Shown: piece by piece, positions 9,915 through 19,855 of the stretch
How positions within the stretch are numbered: the stretch's first letter is position 1
Layout of the letters: every line of letters begins with the position of its first letter
Origin: Ramazzottius varieornatus
Taxonomy: Eukaryota > Tardigrada > Eutardigrada > Parachela > Ramazzottiidae
Assembly: GCA_001949185.1 (NCBI GenBank)
Contig: BDGG01000002.1
Span: 3,092,737 to 3,156,736, forward strand
Reading direction: 5' to 3'
DNA: 64,000 nt
Position numbers and translations under genes: made by a program
Notes under the pieces: generated by a model
The model's input: the letters and a program-made list of their open reading frames with translations, nothing else
The model's database searches: none
What the model was told of the DNA's origin: nothing

Positions 9915-11388
9915 CTATTGTCTATACACTCCTGAAAATGAGAAACAAGAGCCATTTGTTGCTGAAGGCAATCGTGTCTTTACTGATGACAAAATTCTAG
10001 CTGGATTGTAAAACTTCGGGGAAGAGCTCAGGATGTCTCTTCCGGTACTCGGCCGTGTTTCGGTATCTGGGGGTGCCGGGGATCGTTCAATCTTAGCAAT
10101 ATCTAGTGCTTTTAGTCTTCTTCTGACTGAATTTTCTGACAAACTGGCAATTTTGTTCTCTCGTAAGAACAGAGCGATCTTCACAGAGCTCGTGGAATGG
10201 AATTCCGCAACGTACCGACGTATTGCCTCGTCAGCCACAGTAGCTTTAGGTTTCGGTCCAAGCTTCTTTCTTACCTTTGGCACCAGCAGCTCACCTACAA
10301 GGCGAGAAACAAACCGGTAACTCGGAAACCGAAATCGACCAGGTCGCTTTCCCAAGCGACGCACACTTCCAGTAAATATCTCAATAGACATGCGCCACTT
10401 GAGAGAACAATCCTGTCGAGGTTCTCAAGTGGCGCAGCGTTCCAGCTAGTCACACGGTAAAAGCACACCACTTGAGAAAACGACCTGTGAGAATCTGACC
10501 GCGGAGTCGGCCTCCATTTACGTTATCTGGAATCTGGAATCTAAATAATTTGGGACATTGTCCATCGTTTTTACCTGTGACACAGCTGGTTTTACTCCGG
10601 ACATCATGCACCCAGTTGGAGCTCCGATCGAAGATCTGCCCGATCTCTTTTATCGTATGCTTCTTGGTGGCTTTCAACCGATGAACAGCCAGACACACCA
10701 AAGGTTCGTCTTCCAGATGGAGCAGCTTTTTCCCGGGACCAGATTTCGTCTCCCTTCTCGTTTTAGGCTTGCCATTGCTCTTCAGTGCACTTTTCTTCTC
10801 AAGATCCACCGTTCTGGGGGAACTGGCCTTTTCCTGCTGCGTACCGTCGTTTTTATCAACGCACATACTTCTAAGCACAGTAAGAGGTAGTGCTCCAGCA
10901 CATGTCCTTCTAGGAGGATAATCTTCGAGATAAGTGTCAGTGTACATACTCCTAGGGTTAATTTTTGGCGTCACCACAGCCAGTTTCAGTTCGTTCGCCG
11001 ACTCGTCCGAAGTGTTATCATCAGTGTCACTGCTGTCGCTTTCTTCGTCGGAACTGCTAGTATCCTCCGGGCTGATAGATGCTTCGGAACCAAAAGCGGG
11101 TGCAACAGCTGGCACACTGCTCAGCTGTTTGGCCTCCTCCAAAGGAACGTCACTTGCTTCTCCCTCTTGCACCGGTTGTGATTGAGTGGGCTCAAACGTA
11201 ATTTTCTCTGGCTCCGAGATGCTTTCATTCATAGGTATCGTCACGAATCCGTCGATGGAGACGACCTTGTACGGCTTCCATACTTTTTTCATGATGATCG
11301 GGTTTGGCTTCATCTGCTTGACAGCGCTGTTGGACGTCCGAGGAGATATCCCCTTCTTGACTTTGACTTTCTCTTCCAGTGGAACATC
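9915..11388 (-). CDS. Tandem family copy A: charged low-complexity protein with two putative HTH modules
   Basis: Two exons are inferred on the minus strand: about 11388-10575 and 10294-9915, phase 1, about 397 aa. A splice acceptor at 11413 suggests a further 5' exon. The N-terminus has a basic stretch and KPYKVVS. A Ser/Asp/Glu-rich segment (SSSDEESDSSDTDD) follows, then a lysine-rich segment. The end of exon 1 reads CLAVHRLKATKKHTIKEIGQ, and exon 2 contains ADEAIRRYVAEFHSTSSVKI and SVRRRLKALDIAKI. Copy B at 14466-15888 matches both blocks and the intron position. Relative to B, A appears to have lost one base in a CCCCC run near 10070. In the shifted frame, RYRNTAEYRKRHPELFPE aligns with B's tail, while the open frame reads an unrelated tail of about 45 aa. 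Both modules look like DNA-binding HTHs; function is unknown. Confidence 0.65.
10391..10436. repeat. Perfect-arm hairpin (TGCGCCACTTGAGA arms)
   Basis: TGCGCCACTTGAGA at 10391-10404 is exactly complementary to TCTCAAGTGGCGCA at 10423-10436. It sits in the intron of copy A. The arm resembles the outer flank of the GCGCCACT hairpin element at about 31990-32062, so it may be a truncated or rearranged member of that family. Confidence 0.6.
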
Positions 11389-11560
11389 CATACTGTTACG
11401 TAATGTGCGAACTTCCACGTAACCTGCAAAGACAGTACAGGCGGAACAGATGATGGAAATATGGAGAGGAACAAAAGCAGAAAACCCCTACTCACAAACA
11501 CTGAAGAGCTGCAGTACTAGTGCTGGCAACGATACGGTATACCGATATCGCATCGAAATA

Positions 11561-12833
11561 TCAGGTGATAAGGTATGACTTGTCGGCCACCAACATAAAA
11601 TTTTATTACAACTTTCCCCAGTTTGAATCTAATCCTTTTCAATTGAAGTATTCACCATTACTATCGACACACTTTTGCCATTTTTCCGGTAGACAAGATA
11701 GGCCTTTACGGAAGAACTCGAGAGAAAGAGAACCGGCGAAGTTCTCGAAGGCATTCTTCACAGCTTCTTCGGAATTAAGTTTTCTTCCTCTCAAAAAGTT
11801 ATCAAGATTCAAAACGAAGTGATAATCTGTTGGGGCTAAGTCAGGACTGTATGGTGGATGAGGAAGAGTTTCCAGACCGAGCTCGCGTAATCTGGCAGAA
11901 GTCTTTTTCGCGGAGTGAGCTTTTGCGTTGTCGTGTAGCAGCAGGGGCTTGTCACGATTGACCAACTGTGGTTGCTTGACGGTCAACTTCTTCATCATTT
12001 CCTCCAGTTTCAGAGAGTAGTAGTCTGCTACTATTGTTTTGCCAGGAGGAAGAACGTCATAGTGCACTATCCCTTCCATTGTCCACCAAACAGTAACCAT
12101 GACCTTGCGTTGGTGAAGCTCAGGCTTTGGAATAGTTTTCGGGACTTCACCTGGGCTCAAAGTTACCTTCTTCCGCTTCCGGTTGTTGTAAAGAATTCAC
12201 TTCTTATCACACGTAACAATTCGATGCAGGAAAGGTTCGTTTCTGGAACGGTTGAGGAGATAAAGACACACGTCCACACGATGCCTTTTCTAAGTTCATG
12301 ATGTACCCACTTTTCCAACTTTTCCACCTTACCGATCTGACGAAGGTGCAAATTGATAGTCACGGGTGATACGTTGAAGTGTTGAGACAATACGGCAGAC
12401 GTTTGGGAAGGATCGGACTCCATCAGCTTTCTCAGCTCGTCGTTGTTCACTTTCAGTTTTGGCCTTCCGTGAGGGTGATCTTCGAGACTGAAATCTCCCG
12501 AACGGAAACGAGCATACCATCGTTCCACCGTACGTTCGTTAGTGGCGTCTTCACCAAACACATTGTTGATATTCCGGGCTGTTTGTGCTGCGTTGGTGCC
12601 GCGACGAAATTCATACTCGAAAATAGTCCGTAACTTGCTCTTGTCCATGGGCGCGCCAATAACTTCACAGAGAGGGCAGAAGCAACAAACTAACATAAAC
12701 GAAGCAGCGAAAGATAGTAGACGAACACTAGCATCGACAAAAAAAAACGAGACGAACGATCGCGCTAAGAGAGAGATATGGATTTTTCAATGTGAGACTG
12801 GTGTGAGCCGACAAGTCATACCTTATCACCTGA
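11561..12833 (-). mobile_element. mariner transposon (1273 bp) with 27-bp perfect TIRs
   Basis: The TIR starting TCAGGTGATAAGGTATGACT covers 11561-11587 and is exactly repeated in inverted form at 12807-12833. TA lies on both sides, the standard mariner target duplication. Length and single-gene content fit an autonomous mariner. It is nested in the hAT-type element at 11518-13397, so it arrived later. Identical TIRs suggest a fairly recent insertion, although the transposase is already broken. Confidence 0.95.
11639..12648 (-). pseudogene. Broken mariner transposase (D,D34D type)
   Basis: The N-terminal frame (from 12648, MDKSKLRTIFEYEFRRG) encodes the paired-like HTH region, including NERTVERWYARFRSGDFSLE and WVHHEL. 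Near 12275 the frame shifts. The next frame carries NEPFLHRIVTCD with the first catalytic aspartate, but a TGA at about 12199 replaces the expected Trp of the TCDEKW-type motif. The remaining frame carries the second aspartate in LLLHDNAKAH and the third in HPPYSPDLAPTDYHF, with mariner spacing, to the normal C-terminus WQKCVDSNGEYF. All three catalytic aspartates survive, but a frameshift and a stop disable the gene. The closest type I recognise is the SETMAR/Hsmar-like mariner clade. Confidence 0.92.
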
Positions 12834-13551
12834 TATATCGAATCTTTGCGATAAAATATGCGGCAGATATCGCATCGAAAATATCGATATGAAGCTCATA
12901 TCGAATAACGCAATGAAATATTCGGCGATATCGTATCGCACCATATCGATATATTTTCCACATATCAGTATTTTGCTGAATGGCAAACTCGCCAGTGATA
13001 TCTCTTTTACGGAAGGCTAGGGTTGATTTCGAAGACTCGATTTTGGCCATGGTGTACCGAGCACATTCCACCCATTCCGTTCTGGTGCTAATTGTGTCCA
13101 GGTTTCCATGTGTTCGAAGTTTTGGTGTAGTTACGTCTTTGCTGTATCCGACGCTCTCGATCTTACTAGTACTTTATGTGGAAATCGGCTTCTTGAGTTT
13201 TTGGGCCTGAACCAGTGGAATTCCGAAAATATCGATATATCGCTGCGATACGATACCATATATCGAAAATACGGTATCGGAAAAATAATGTATCGAAATA
13301 TCGATATCGAATGAATATCGAAGACCGCACTGAAATATCCGTCGATATTGTATCGAAAAATATCGTACCGAATTTTATCGTATTTTTGCCAGTGCCATGC
13401 AGTACTTCGCCTTGCACAAACTCACTGGAGTGTCGACCGATCGATCAATCGTGATTGTTCAGCAGCATTCAAGCCAATCAATTTTGGTAGGCGAAGTACA
13501 GCAGTACGTCAGTGCTCAGTAGTTCAGTGCTCACGAATGTTTTTATTTTTG

Positions 13552-13719
13552 AAGTGTACTACAAGATAAACCGTTAAAAATGGGTGTTGGATGGAACCAG
13601 ATGGATGGAGCCAATGAAATTTGTGCATGAAGCAAAATATAGCTCTCATAGGCCGGGTTGTAAATAACTCCAGTTGCTGCATTGCGCCCATTTTTAATGG
13701 TTAATTTTGTCACACACTG
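13552..13719. mobile_element. MITE of the CAGTGTACGACAAAATAAACC family, copy 1
   Basis: Inverted ends AAGTGTACTACAAGATAAAC and, on the other strand, CAGTGTGTGACAAAATTAAC frame about 168 bp with no ORF. TA follows the right end. The copy at 34331-34494 shares the ends and the adjacent CCGTTAAAAATGGG block. CAGTG termini and TA targets point to a Tc1/mariner-type mobiliser. Confidence 0.8.
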
Positions 13720-14465
13720 TATGGCGCACGGACTTACGCGATGACGTCACGTTGTTTCCTAACGTCACTGCGAACTTGTGTTATGAACTATTGAACTATT
13801 TTTTCAAGCACAAGAACCTTCGCGGATGCGCGGCAAAAAATGGAGAAAAAACATCACCTACAGTAAGCGGATTTGTGCTATTCAAAATTGTTGTTTCCTC
13901 GAAAAATTACGCTAATTTATTTGTTTGGGTTGTGGTAATGCGGAAGATTTAATACATCCGATTTGAGGTTGAATTTCATCTTCTTACTGTCTACAGTAAG
14001 CTGCGTCCGAGCAGAACATGACTTCCGTGGCCTACGTGAGTTGCTCTTGTTATCAGCTTAAGCTCCAGACACGAGTTATAGGCAGCGAACCAGTATACTC
14101 TACTGTATATTTGACTGTCTTTACCAATACGTTCAGGTCTTCTTATTCCTGTACCAGATGAAAGTTTCACACGCACCACCACTTCGATGGTCTCATAACG
14201 ATGATCTGGACATGGTAAGCTACAAACATCCTGCTTCAGTTCTCGATGCCGCGGCTTTTTCCCGTGGTCACCGGTAGGAAGTTTCTAGTGATTTTAGTCC
14301 GTGTGTTCAAAATCCGTTCATTTTTCGATTGTGTGCTCCAATTAAAACTAGACCGTTCCAAACTAAGGAAAGCAAAATGAGAAGGATAAAAGTTTATTGG
14401 GCAGGAAAACACGCAAAACGTACAGAGATGTGATGCGCTTAAAAACATGAGACTAGAAAACCGTA
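13720..14465. other. Intergenic region, no gene seen
   Basis: This 750 bp lies downstream of copy B. I see no coding homology and no clear repeat beyond the MITE that ends at 13719. Confidence 0.5.
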
Positions 14466-15888
14466 TCAGGAAATCATTTTTTTAACAGAGCCGGGGGGAA
14501 TAATTTGGTTAACATCTGGTTCCCGAAACTCAGGAAAAAGTTCCGGATGTTTTTTTCGGTAATGAGTGGTGCGGTAGTACCGAACACTGGTAGGCCCTGG
14601 TGGTTTTGGAATTTTGGCGATACCCAGTTCGGATAGCTTCCTTCTGATTTTGCTTTTCGTCACTGTGGCAATGTTATTATTCTTCAAGAACTGGACAATC
14701 TCCGCCGCGTTGGTGGAGTTAAATTCCACAACGTAACGACGAATTGCTTCGTCCGCTTGAGAACCTAACGTATCCAGTCTGCCCATCTTCTTTCTCGTCA
14801 CCGGTAAAAGCATCTCTCCTGCAAACAAAGCACCGCTTGAAGCACCACCGTTAAACAATTCCGTCATGTTATACCCATTCGTCTTCTGGCATCATCAGAC
14901 ACCAAGAGAGGAGCTGGGCAATCTAAACGTACAAGATCGTTAACTCAAGGTTGGCGCACGCTTCCAGTCAATGACACAAACAACGTGCGCAACTTGATAT
15001 GACAGCCTGTGCGCTGTGTTCGCGCAGCTGGACAGCCTCAGCATCCGTTTGTGTCCATCCAGCCATCCGCACACATTGACCGCCAGTGCCAGAGGAATTT
15101 TACGCGGGCTCGGACTTGCGTCATTCATTCGAACACATGCAAACTACAGTAAGTTTACTGCTTACCGGAAGTGACTTTCACTGACCTGTTATGCAGCTGG
15201 TTTTCTTCAGGACTTCGGTCACCCATCGCTTGCGTCGGCCAAAGATCTGACCAATCTCAAAGCGATCATGCTTACCAGCAGCCAAGAGCCGATGAACAGC
15301 CAGGCATATCGCAGGTATTTCCGACAGAAAAACAGCCTTATCCCCGAACTTGCACTTCTTTGCTGGGCCCGTAGGCTCACCCTCCTTCTTCTTGGGCTTC
15401 TTCTTCTTCTTTTCAGGATCGACCTTCTTCTCCGGAGGACGCTTCGCTTTGAACTCCACTCTTACTCCAGGCGTTGGCTTCGCTTTCTCTTCGGGATTGA
15501 CTTTTGGTTGGCTTTTTAAGACAGCCTTACTCTTTCTCTTCGCCACAGGTCTCACTTCATGTTTATCGGCATCGCTCTCTTCATCGAAACTGTTGAAGTC
15601 GTCTTCCGAATCGGAGGAATGAACAGCTGGTAAACCGTTCAGCTTGGCTTCTTTCACAGCAAAACAGCCTGCGTCGTTCTCTTCGAGCGACACGACGAAT
15701 GCTGGTTGCACCGGAAGTGCAATACGTTCAGGATTGACTTCTTCAGGCCTCGACGCGGTTGAGTTGAAGGGCATGGATACAACCGATACTTTGTAGGGCT
15801 TGGGAGCTTTCCTCTTGACAGTTTTTGGCGTCAGTTGCTTGACAAGAATAATCTTACGAGAAGTCCTTCGCTTGGTGTTCGTCTCCAT
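14466..15888 (-). CDS. Tandem family copy B: charged low-complexity protein with two putative HTH modules
   Basis: Two exons on the minus strand, 15888-15186 and 14818-14466 (phase 1 junction, GT-AG), encode about 351 aa. The start METNTKRRTSRKIILVKQL was chosen because a consensus splice acceptor lies just upstream (about 15943), implying a 5' UTR intron. The first 150 residues mix basic runs with an acidic Ser/Asp block (HSSDSEDDFNSFDEESDAD). A lysine-rich nuclear-localisation-like tract follows (PEKKKKKPKKK). A compact module contains ICLAVHRLLAAGKHDRFEIG and QIFGRRKRWVTEVLKKTSC. A second contains ADEAIRRYVVEFNSTNAAEI and ATVTKSKIRRKLSELGIAKI, which resembles the second HTH of Tc1/Tc3-type transposases. 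The tail is HYRKKHPELFPEF. No DDE catalytic domain is present. I infer a nuclear DNA-binding protein of transposase descent; its function is unknown. Confidence 0.75.
14948..14994. repeat. GCGCCA-type hairpin repeat in the intron of copy B
   Basis: AAGGTTGGCGCACG at the left pairs imperfectly with CGTGCGCAACTT at the right. The inner CTTCCAGTCAATGA matches, in complement, the core of the hairpins at 18383-18428 and 32003-32049. The preceding ACAAGATCGTTAACT (from about 14931) matches the flank of the 32 kb copy. Confidence 0.6.
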
Positions 15889-16146
15889 GCCAGAATTATT
15901 CCCCTTACTGCTTCCGCTACAATAAGTTTCTCTAGGCTCCCTGCAAACAACAGATGTCAGTGAGAACCCAGCTGCATGAGAAGGGTAAGCAAGAACGCGA
16001 GATGTGCTTCGAAGAAGAATTTCTTCTGAAGAATAACTAGAGATGTTCAACAAGAGCAATCAAGCAACAATCAACTCGTTGCATCAAAGAAAGGTTGGAG
16101 TGAACAGAAAGGCCACGTATAACGCGAAGTTAACCGCCGGCGCACT

Positions 16147-16683
16147 TAGACCTGAGGATGGTGTGGTTTCACCACACCACACTGAAAAAAACCACTCTTT
16201 TTGGTTTCGGTGTGCTTGAAACACCAAATCGAAAAATTGGTGTCCGAGTCACACCGAATTTGCCGTTTCGGTGTCTAGGAGCACCACATCACACCAAACC
16301 GAAAAACTTTTGGTGCACCAGATTTAATGAGCTAGTCAGAGCGATGGTTTTCGTGTGCTGGTAAGGTCGTTACCAAGCCTAAAAGTTCACTAGATAGTAC
16401 GACCGTGCAAGTTTCGATGTGTTTGAAATCTTGGTATTTTTTTGAGTTTCCTACAGCGCAGGTCGATTTTTCGATGACGGATTAATGAATTGTGAATTCG
16501 CTCTTTGAAACTTTTTTCGGTTTTTCAATTTGGTTTGGTGTGGTGCACCGAAAGAGTGGTGTCCGATCCACACCACACCGGAACAAGTGGTGTGGCTTTC
16601 GCACCGAAAAACCAGTTTCGGTGTGGAAAATCACCGAACCGAAAAACACTACACCACACTTGATCACACTTTTCTCAGGTCTA
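16147..16683. mobile_element. hAT-type non-autonomous element (GGTGTGGTGT-word family), copy 1
   Basis: TIRs TAGACCTGAG (16147-16156) and CTCAGGTCTA (16674-16683) are flanked by GGCGCACT and GGCGCAGT, an 8-bp target duplication with one mismatch. Both subterminal regions are filled with degenerate GGTGTGGTGT, TTCGGTGTG and ACCGAAAAA words in both orientations, with about 170 bp of ordinary sequence in the middle. There is no ORF of note. It occupies most of the intergenic space between divergent copy B and the Pol X gene. Confidence 0.88.
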
Positions 16684-16869
16684 GGCGCAGTATTCGGAAA
16701 GAGCCTCTTTTCAATTGCGACTGGAACAAACTCGTGAGTCGTGACATCATGGAAAGGCGGGCTTAACTTTTCCTGATGAAATCGGAAAAATTCGAATTAC
16801 GATTTGCGAATTAATTTTCAATTTAGTTTTCGTGTTTCACTAATTTATTGACGGTCCTTCGGACAAAGA

Positions 16870-19404
16870 ATGTACACACAACGGAAGCTACGGACTTCCA
16901 AAAGGATTGCACCTGCAGAGCCGAAGAAGAAGGAGCAAGCAGAGGACACGGACGAAGATGCAACCCTTAATCACAGCCCAAAGAAGAAGCCACGAGAAGT
17001 TCCGTCGAAGAAAACCTTTGATAAAAGCCAACCTGACGATAAGGACATTTTCAATGGCAAGACAGTCTACTTCGTACCTGTAGAGATACCTCAAGCCCGT
17101 CGGAACTTGCTTGCTCGTCGAGTGGAGGAATTCGGAGGCAAGGTAGCAGATGAGCTTCACCTCGGTGGAAAAACCCCACTGGATTACATCGTCGTAGATG
17201 ATCGCGTTGCTCTCGATACAATCTGCCGTGCGATGGACAACAATTTCCACGATAACTTCGAAAAGATGCTCCAGTTGCTGGATAAAGCTTCGGTTGTTCG
17301 TGCTCAGTGGCTGAGCCAGTGTTTGCTGGAGAGGAAAATCGTGGATGATTCTGAAGCAAACATCAATGAATTCCTTAAAGTAATTTTTAATATTTAATCA
17401 AATGTGACTCAATCAACATGCAGCAACTTCATTCAAATTTGACTTGCTTGATTTTGCGGGTTTTTATTGACCGGCAGACCGCACTGCGCCTGTTGCATCG
17501 GTATGGTAGTCTTGTGGTAGCTGTTGACTTGTAGTCAAACCGGTTCCTCTTTTTTGCATGCTAACGGCTGTATGATGACGTCACTGATCAATATTTTACT
17601 CCGTTCCAGAATCACATTCGGGCAATGGCGAACAAGGCTGACCAACCTTCCCGATCTCCCCTGCCGTTCTCCCCGCTTCGTGACAGTTCACCTAGCCGCG
17701 ATGAAAGCTATCATTCGGACGATGACCGCAAAAGCTACGTCTCGAACTTCTCCGACCTGGGCGACATGGAAGACCTGCATGATGTACCCGGAAGTCAGGG
17801 CGACGTCGACGCTGCGAAGCTCCAGGTATGTCCTTTCAGTGAGCTCCAGTTCTGTAAGGTACATTGTGAACAAGGTTAAATATAGTCTGTGTTGTTTGCA
17901 GAAAAGCAATTTCTTTCTTAGTCCAGCTGGAGGCTCGCGCAGTGGGACGAACCCAAACGCGCATATCATCGAACAGCTGGAAGAAATGATGAAGACTTAC
18001 CGCAATATGGGAGACGAGTTTCGCGGTTACGCTTACGCTCGAGCTATCTCGGCCATCAGGAAGTTTCCCGACCCCATACTCGGCATGGAGGTAATGCTCT
18101 CATGAACTCGAAAGACCTTGAGGGCTCGAGTAAAATTCTTGTGTTTCAGCAAATTAAACAACTGAAGAACGTCGGACCAAGAATCGCTAGTCACATCGTG
18201 GAGATCGTTGAAACCGGACATATGGAGAAGAAAGACGGCGCCGAAAGCAACGAAGCCACAAAAGCCATGAATCTCTTCGTGAACATGCATGGAGTTGGCA
18301 CGAAAACCGCACAAAAATGGGTCCAAATGGTAGGCGAGGAAGTGACATGTGGTAAGATGAATAGAACCAGATGGTTATCTCCAGTGGCGCACGTTTCCAT
18401 TGTTATTGGCTGGAAGTGTGCGCCAGTTGCGAGGATCAAGTTCGACTCATTTTTCCATATCCCACTTCACAGTTTATTTCGCTTAGAGAAACTCGGGTAC
18501 CACTGATGACTGTACTTTTCTTTAGGGTTACAGGACGTTGGACGACCTGAAAGAGAAAGTCAAGTTGACACCCGAGCAAGCCGTTGGTTTGAAGTACTAC
18601 GACGAATTCCAGGAAAAGATGACGCGCAGAGAGGTGGAGGAGATAGTCCGGATCGTCGAAGATACGGTGGACAGCATCAGAAGTGGGTTCATCTTCAAGG
18701 TTTGTGGCAGTTACCTTCGCGGTCGAGAGATGTGCGGCGATGTGGACCTTCTCATGACGCACTCCGACGGACATTCCCATAACACTATCTTGAAACCACT
18801 CGTCGGTAAACTCCACGAAATGGGTAAACTGTTTCTTTGGTTCCTCCTTCCAGTTGAGCTCTTAATTGACTAACTTCGTTTTTTCGTCCACAGGTTTCCT
18901 GACGGACGATCTGTGGTTAACGGAAGGTCGCCACAAGAAATACTTTGGCGTGTGCAAGCTTTTCAAGGAAGGGTCGAAGGTACGATGTTCTTTCTCCTTT
19001 TTCGAAGTACTGTCATCCTTCCGATGGTTCGCTGCTGTATAAGAATATGTTTTTGCAGCACCGACGGCTGGACATCATCATTCCGCCGTACAATGAATGG
19101 GCCACTTGCGTACTTGGATGGAGTGGATCGATGTATTTTGTGCGGTCCATTCGAGACTACGCCCATAAAAAGGGAATGTCGCTGACTGATTATTCGCTAA
19201 ATATCAACGTAGTTCGTGTGGTGAGTTCTTATGAGCTTGACTAGCTGACTGGTCAGTCCTGCTCAGAGCATACTTTGACATTTCTCGACGTTACAGAACG
19301 GCGAAAAAGTCAATGAAGGTATTCCACTGGAAACGCCGACAGAGGAATCCATCTTCGAAGCCTTGGGTCTTCCGTATCTTCGTCCAGAAGAACGGGACCA
19401 TTGA
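16870..19404 (+). CDS. POLL: DNA polymerase lambda-like family X polymerase (BRCT + lyase-like + Pol X), 8 exons
   Basis: Exons: 16870-17379, 17610-17825, 17902-18090, 18150-18329, 18526-18823, 18894-18979, 19059-19220 and 19297-19404. All junctions are GT-AG with agreeing phases, giving 582 aa (human Pol lambda is 575). Residues 61-165 form a BRCT domain, followed by a Ser/Pro-rich linker. The 8-kDa region runs from about 265, with the helix-hairpin-helix NVGPRIASHIVEIVETG. The second HhH is MHGVGTKTAQKWV. The nucleotide-binding GSYLRG precedes catalytic CGDVDLL (D437, D439), and HRRLDIII supplies D498. The short loop before HRRLD and the LxTPTEESIFEALGLPYLRPEERD ending (variant of the lambda tail) are lambda-type. 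Two oddities: GWSGS (513-517) replaces the lambda YFTGS, and His320 replaces the lyase lysine. The expected role is gap filling in end joining and base-excision repair. Confidence 0.96.
18383..18428. repeat. GCGCCACT hairpin repeat in Pol lambda-like intron 4
   Basis: AGTGGCGCACGTTTCCA and TGGAAGTGTGCGCCAGTT form a hairpin with a loop of about 11 bases (TTGTTATTGGC). The same arms and core occur at 32003-32049, and weaker relatives at 14948-14994 and about 21766-21812. There is no coding capacity. Confidence 0.7.
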
Positions 19405-19855
19405 TGTGCTCGCAATAGTTTATTTGGATGGAGTTCTGCTTTTACATCTAAATTATTTTTCCCACCTCATTGTTTTTTTCTACACGCTTTAATAACCAGC
19501 CAACGTTTTCTTGTCTTTCGACCGTTCGTTTTTAACCATGTTCAGTTGTCGTGAAGTTTTGATTCTCGAATGTCTATGTTTTTCATTGAACTGTACAGGG
19601 AAGTTTTCGGTCTAAGCGCAAACAAAACTAGAGTTTCCGCAGAAGAAATGGGGTTCATTTGGCACCGATTTCGATTCTCATCTTGGGAATACTAGAAACT
19701 CAAAAACATAATCTGTGAAAAGACGGGGAAGTTTCCGTCTCGAATTCGTCTACCACAATCCTCTCCGCGAGACGAAAAACAAGTCTTCCCATATCGACAA
19801 CATGAAAATCAAAGAAAACGAAAACAAGTTTTTGAGATTAATAAGCATCATGCTA

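Larger units (their letters stand above)
11518..13397. mobile_element. hAT-type non-autonomous element (ATCGATA-word family), split by a mariner insertion
   Basis: The insertion is flanked by an exact 8-bp duplication, TGCAGTAC, at 11510-11517 and 13398-13405. Left end TAGTGCTGGCAACGATACGG and right end (complement) TGGCACTGGCAAAAATACGA form imperfect TIRs. The interior outside the mariner is about 600 bp of degenerate ATATCGATA/ATCGAAAATA words in both orientations (11531-11560, 12834-12960, 13225-13380). An 8-bp duplication is characteristic of the hAT superfamily. There is no transposase, so it would be moved in trans. It lies directly upstream of copy A. Confidence 0.85.

Noticed and set aside
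10934-11422. Plus-strand ORFs over copy A
   Set aside because: They are antisense of the Ser/Asp/Glu-rich exon; the minus-strand frame matches copy B.
18033-18439. Minus-strand ORFs over the polymerase gene
   Set aside because: They are antisense to exons whose plus-strand frame gives clear Pol X homology.
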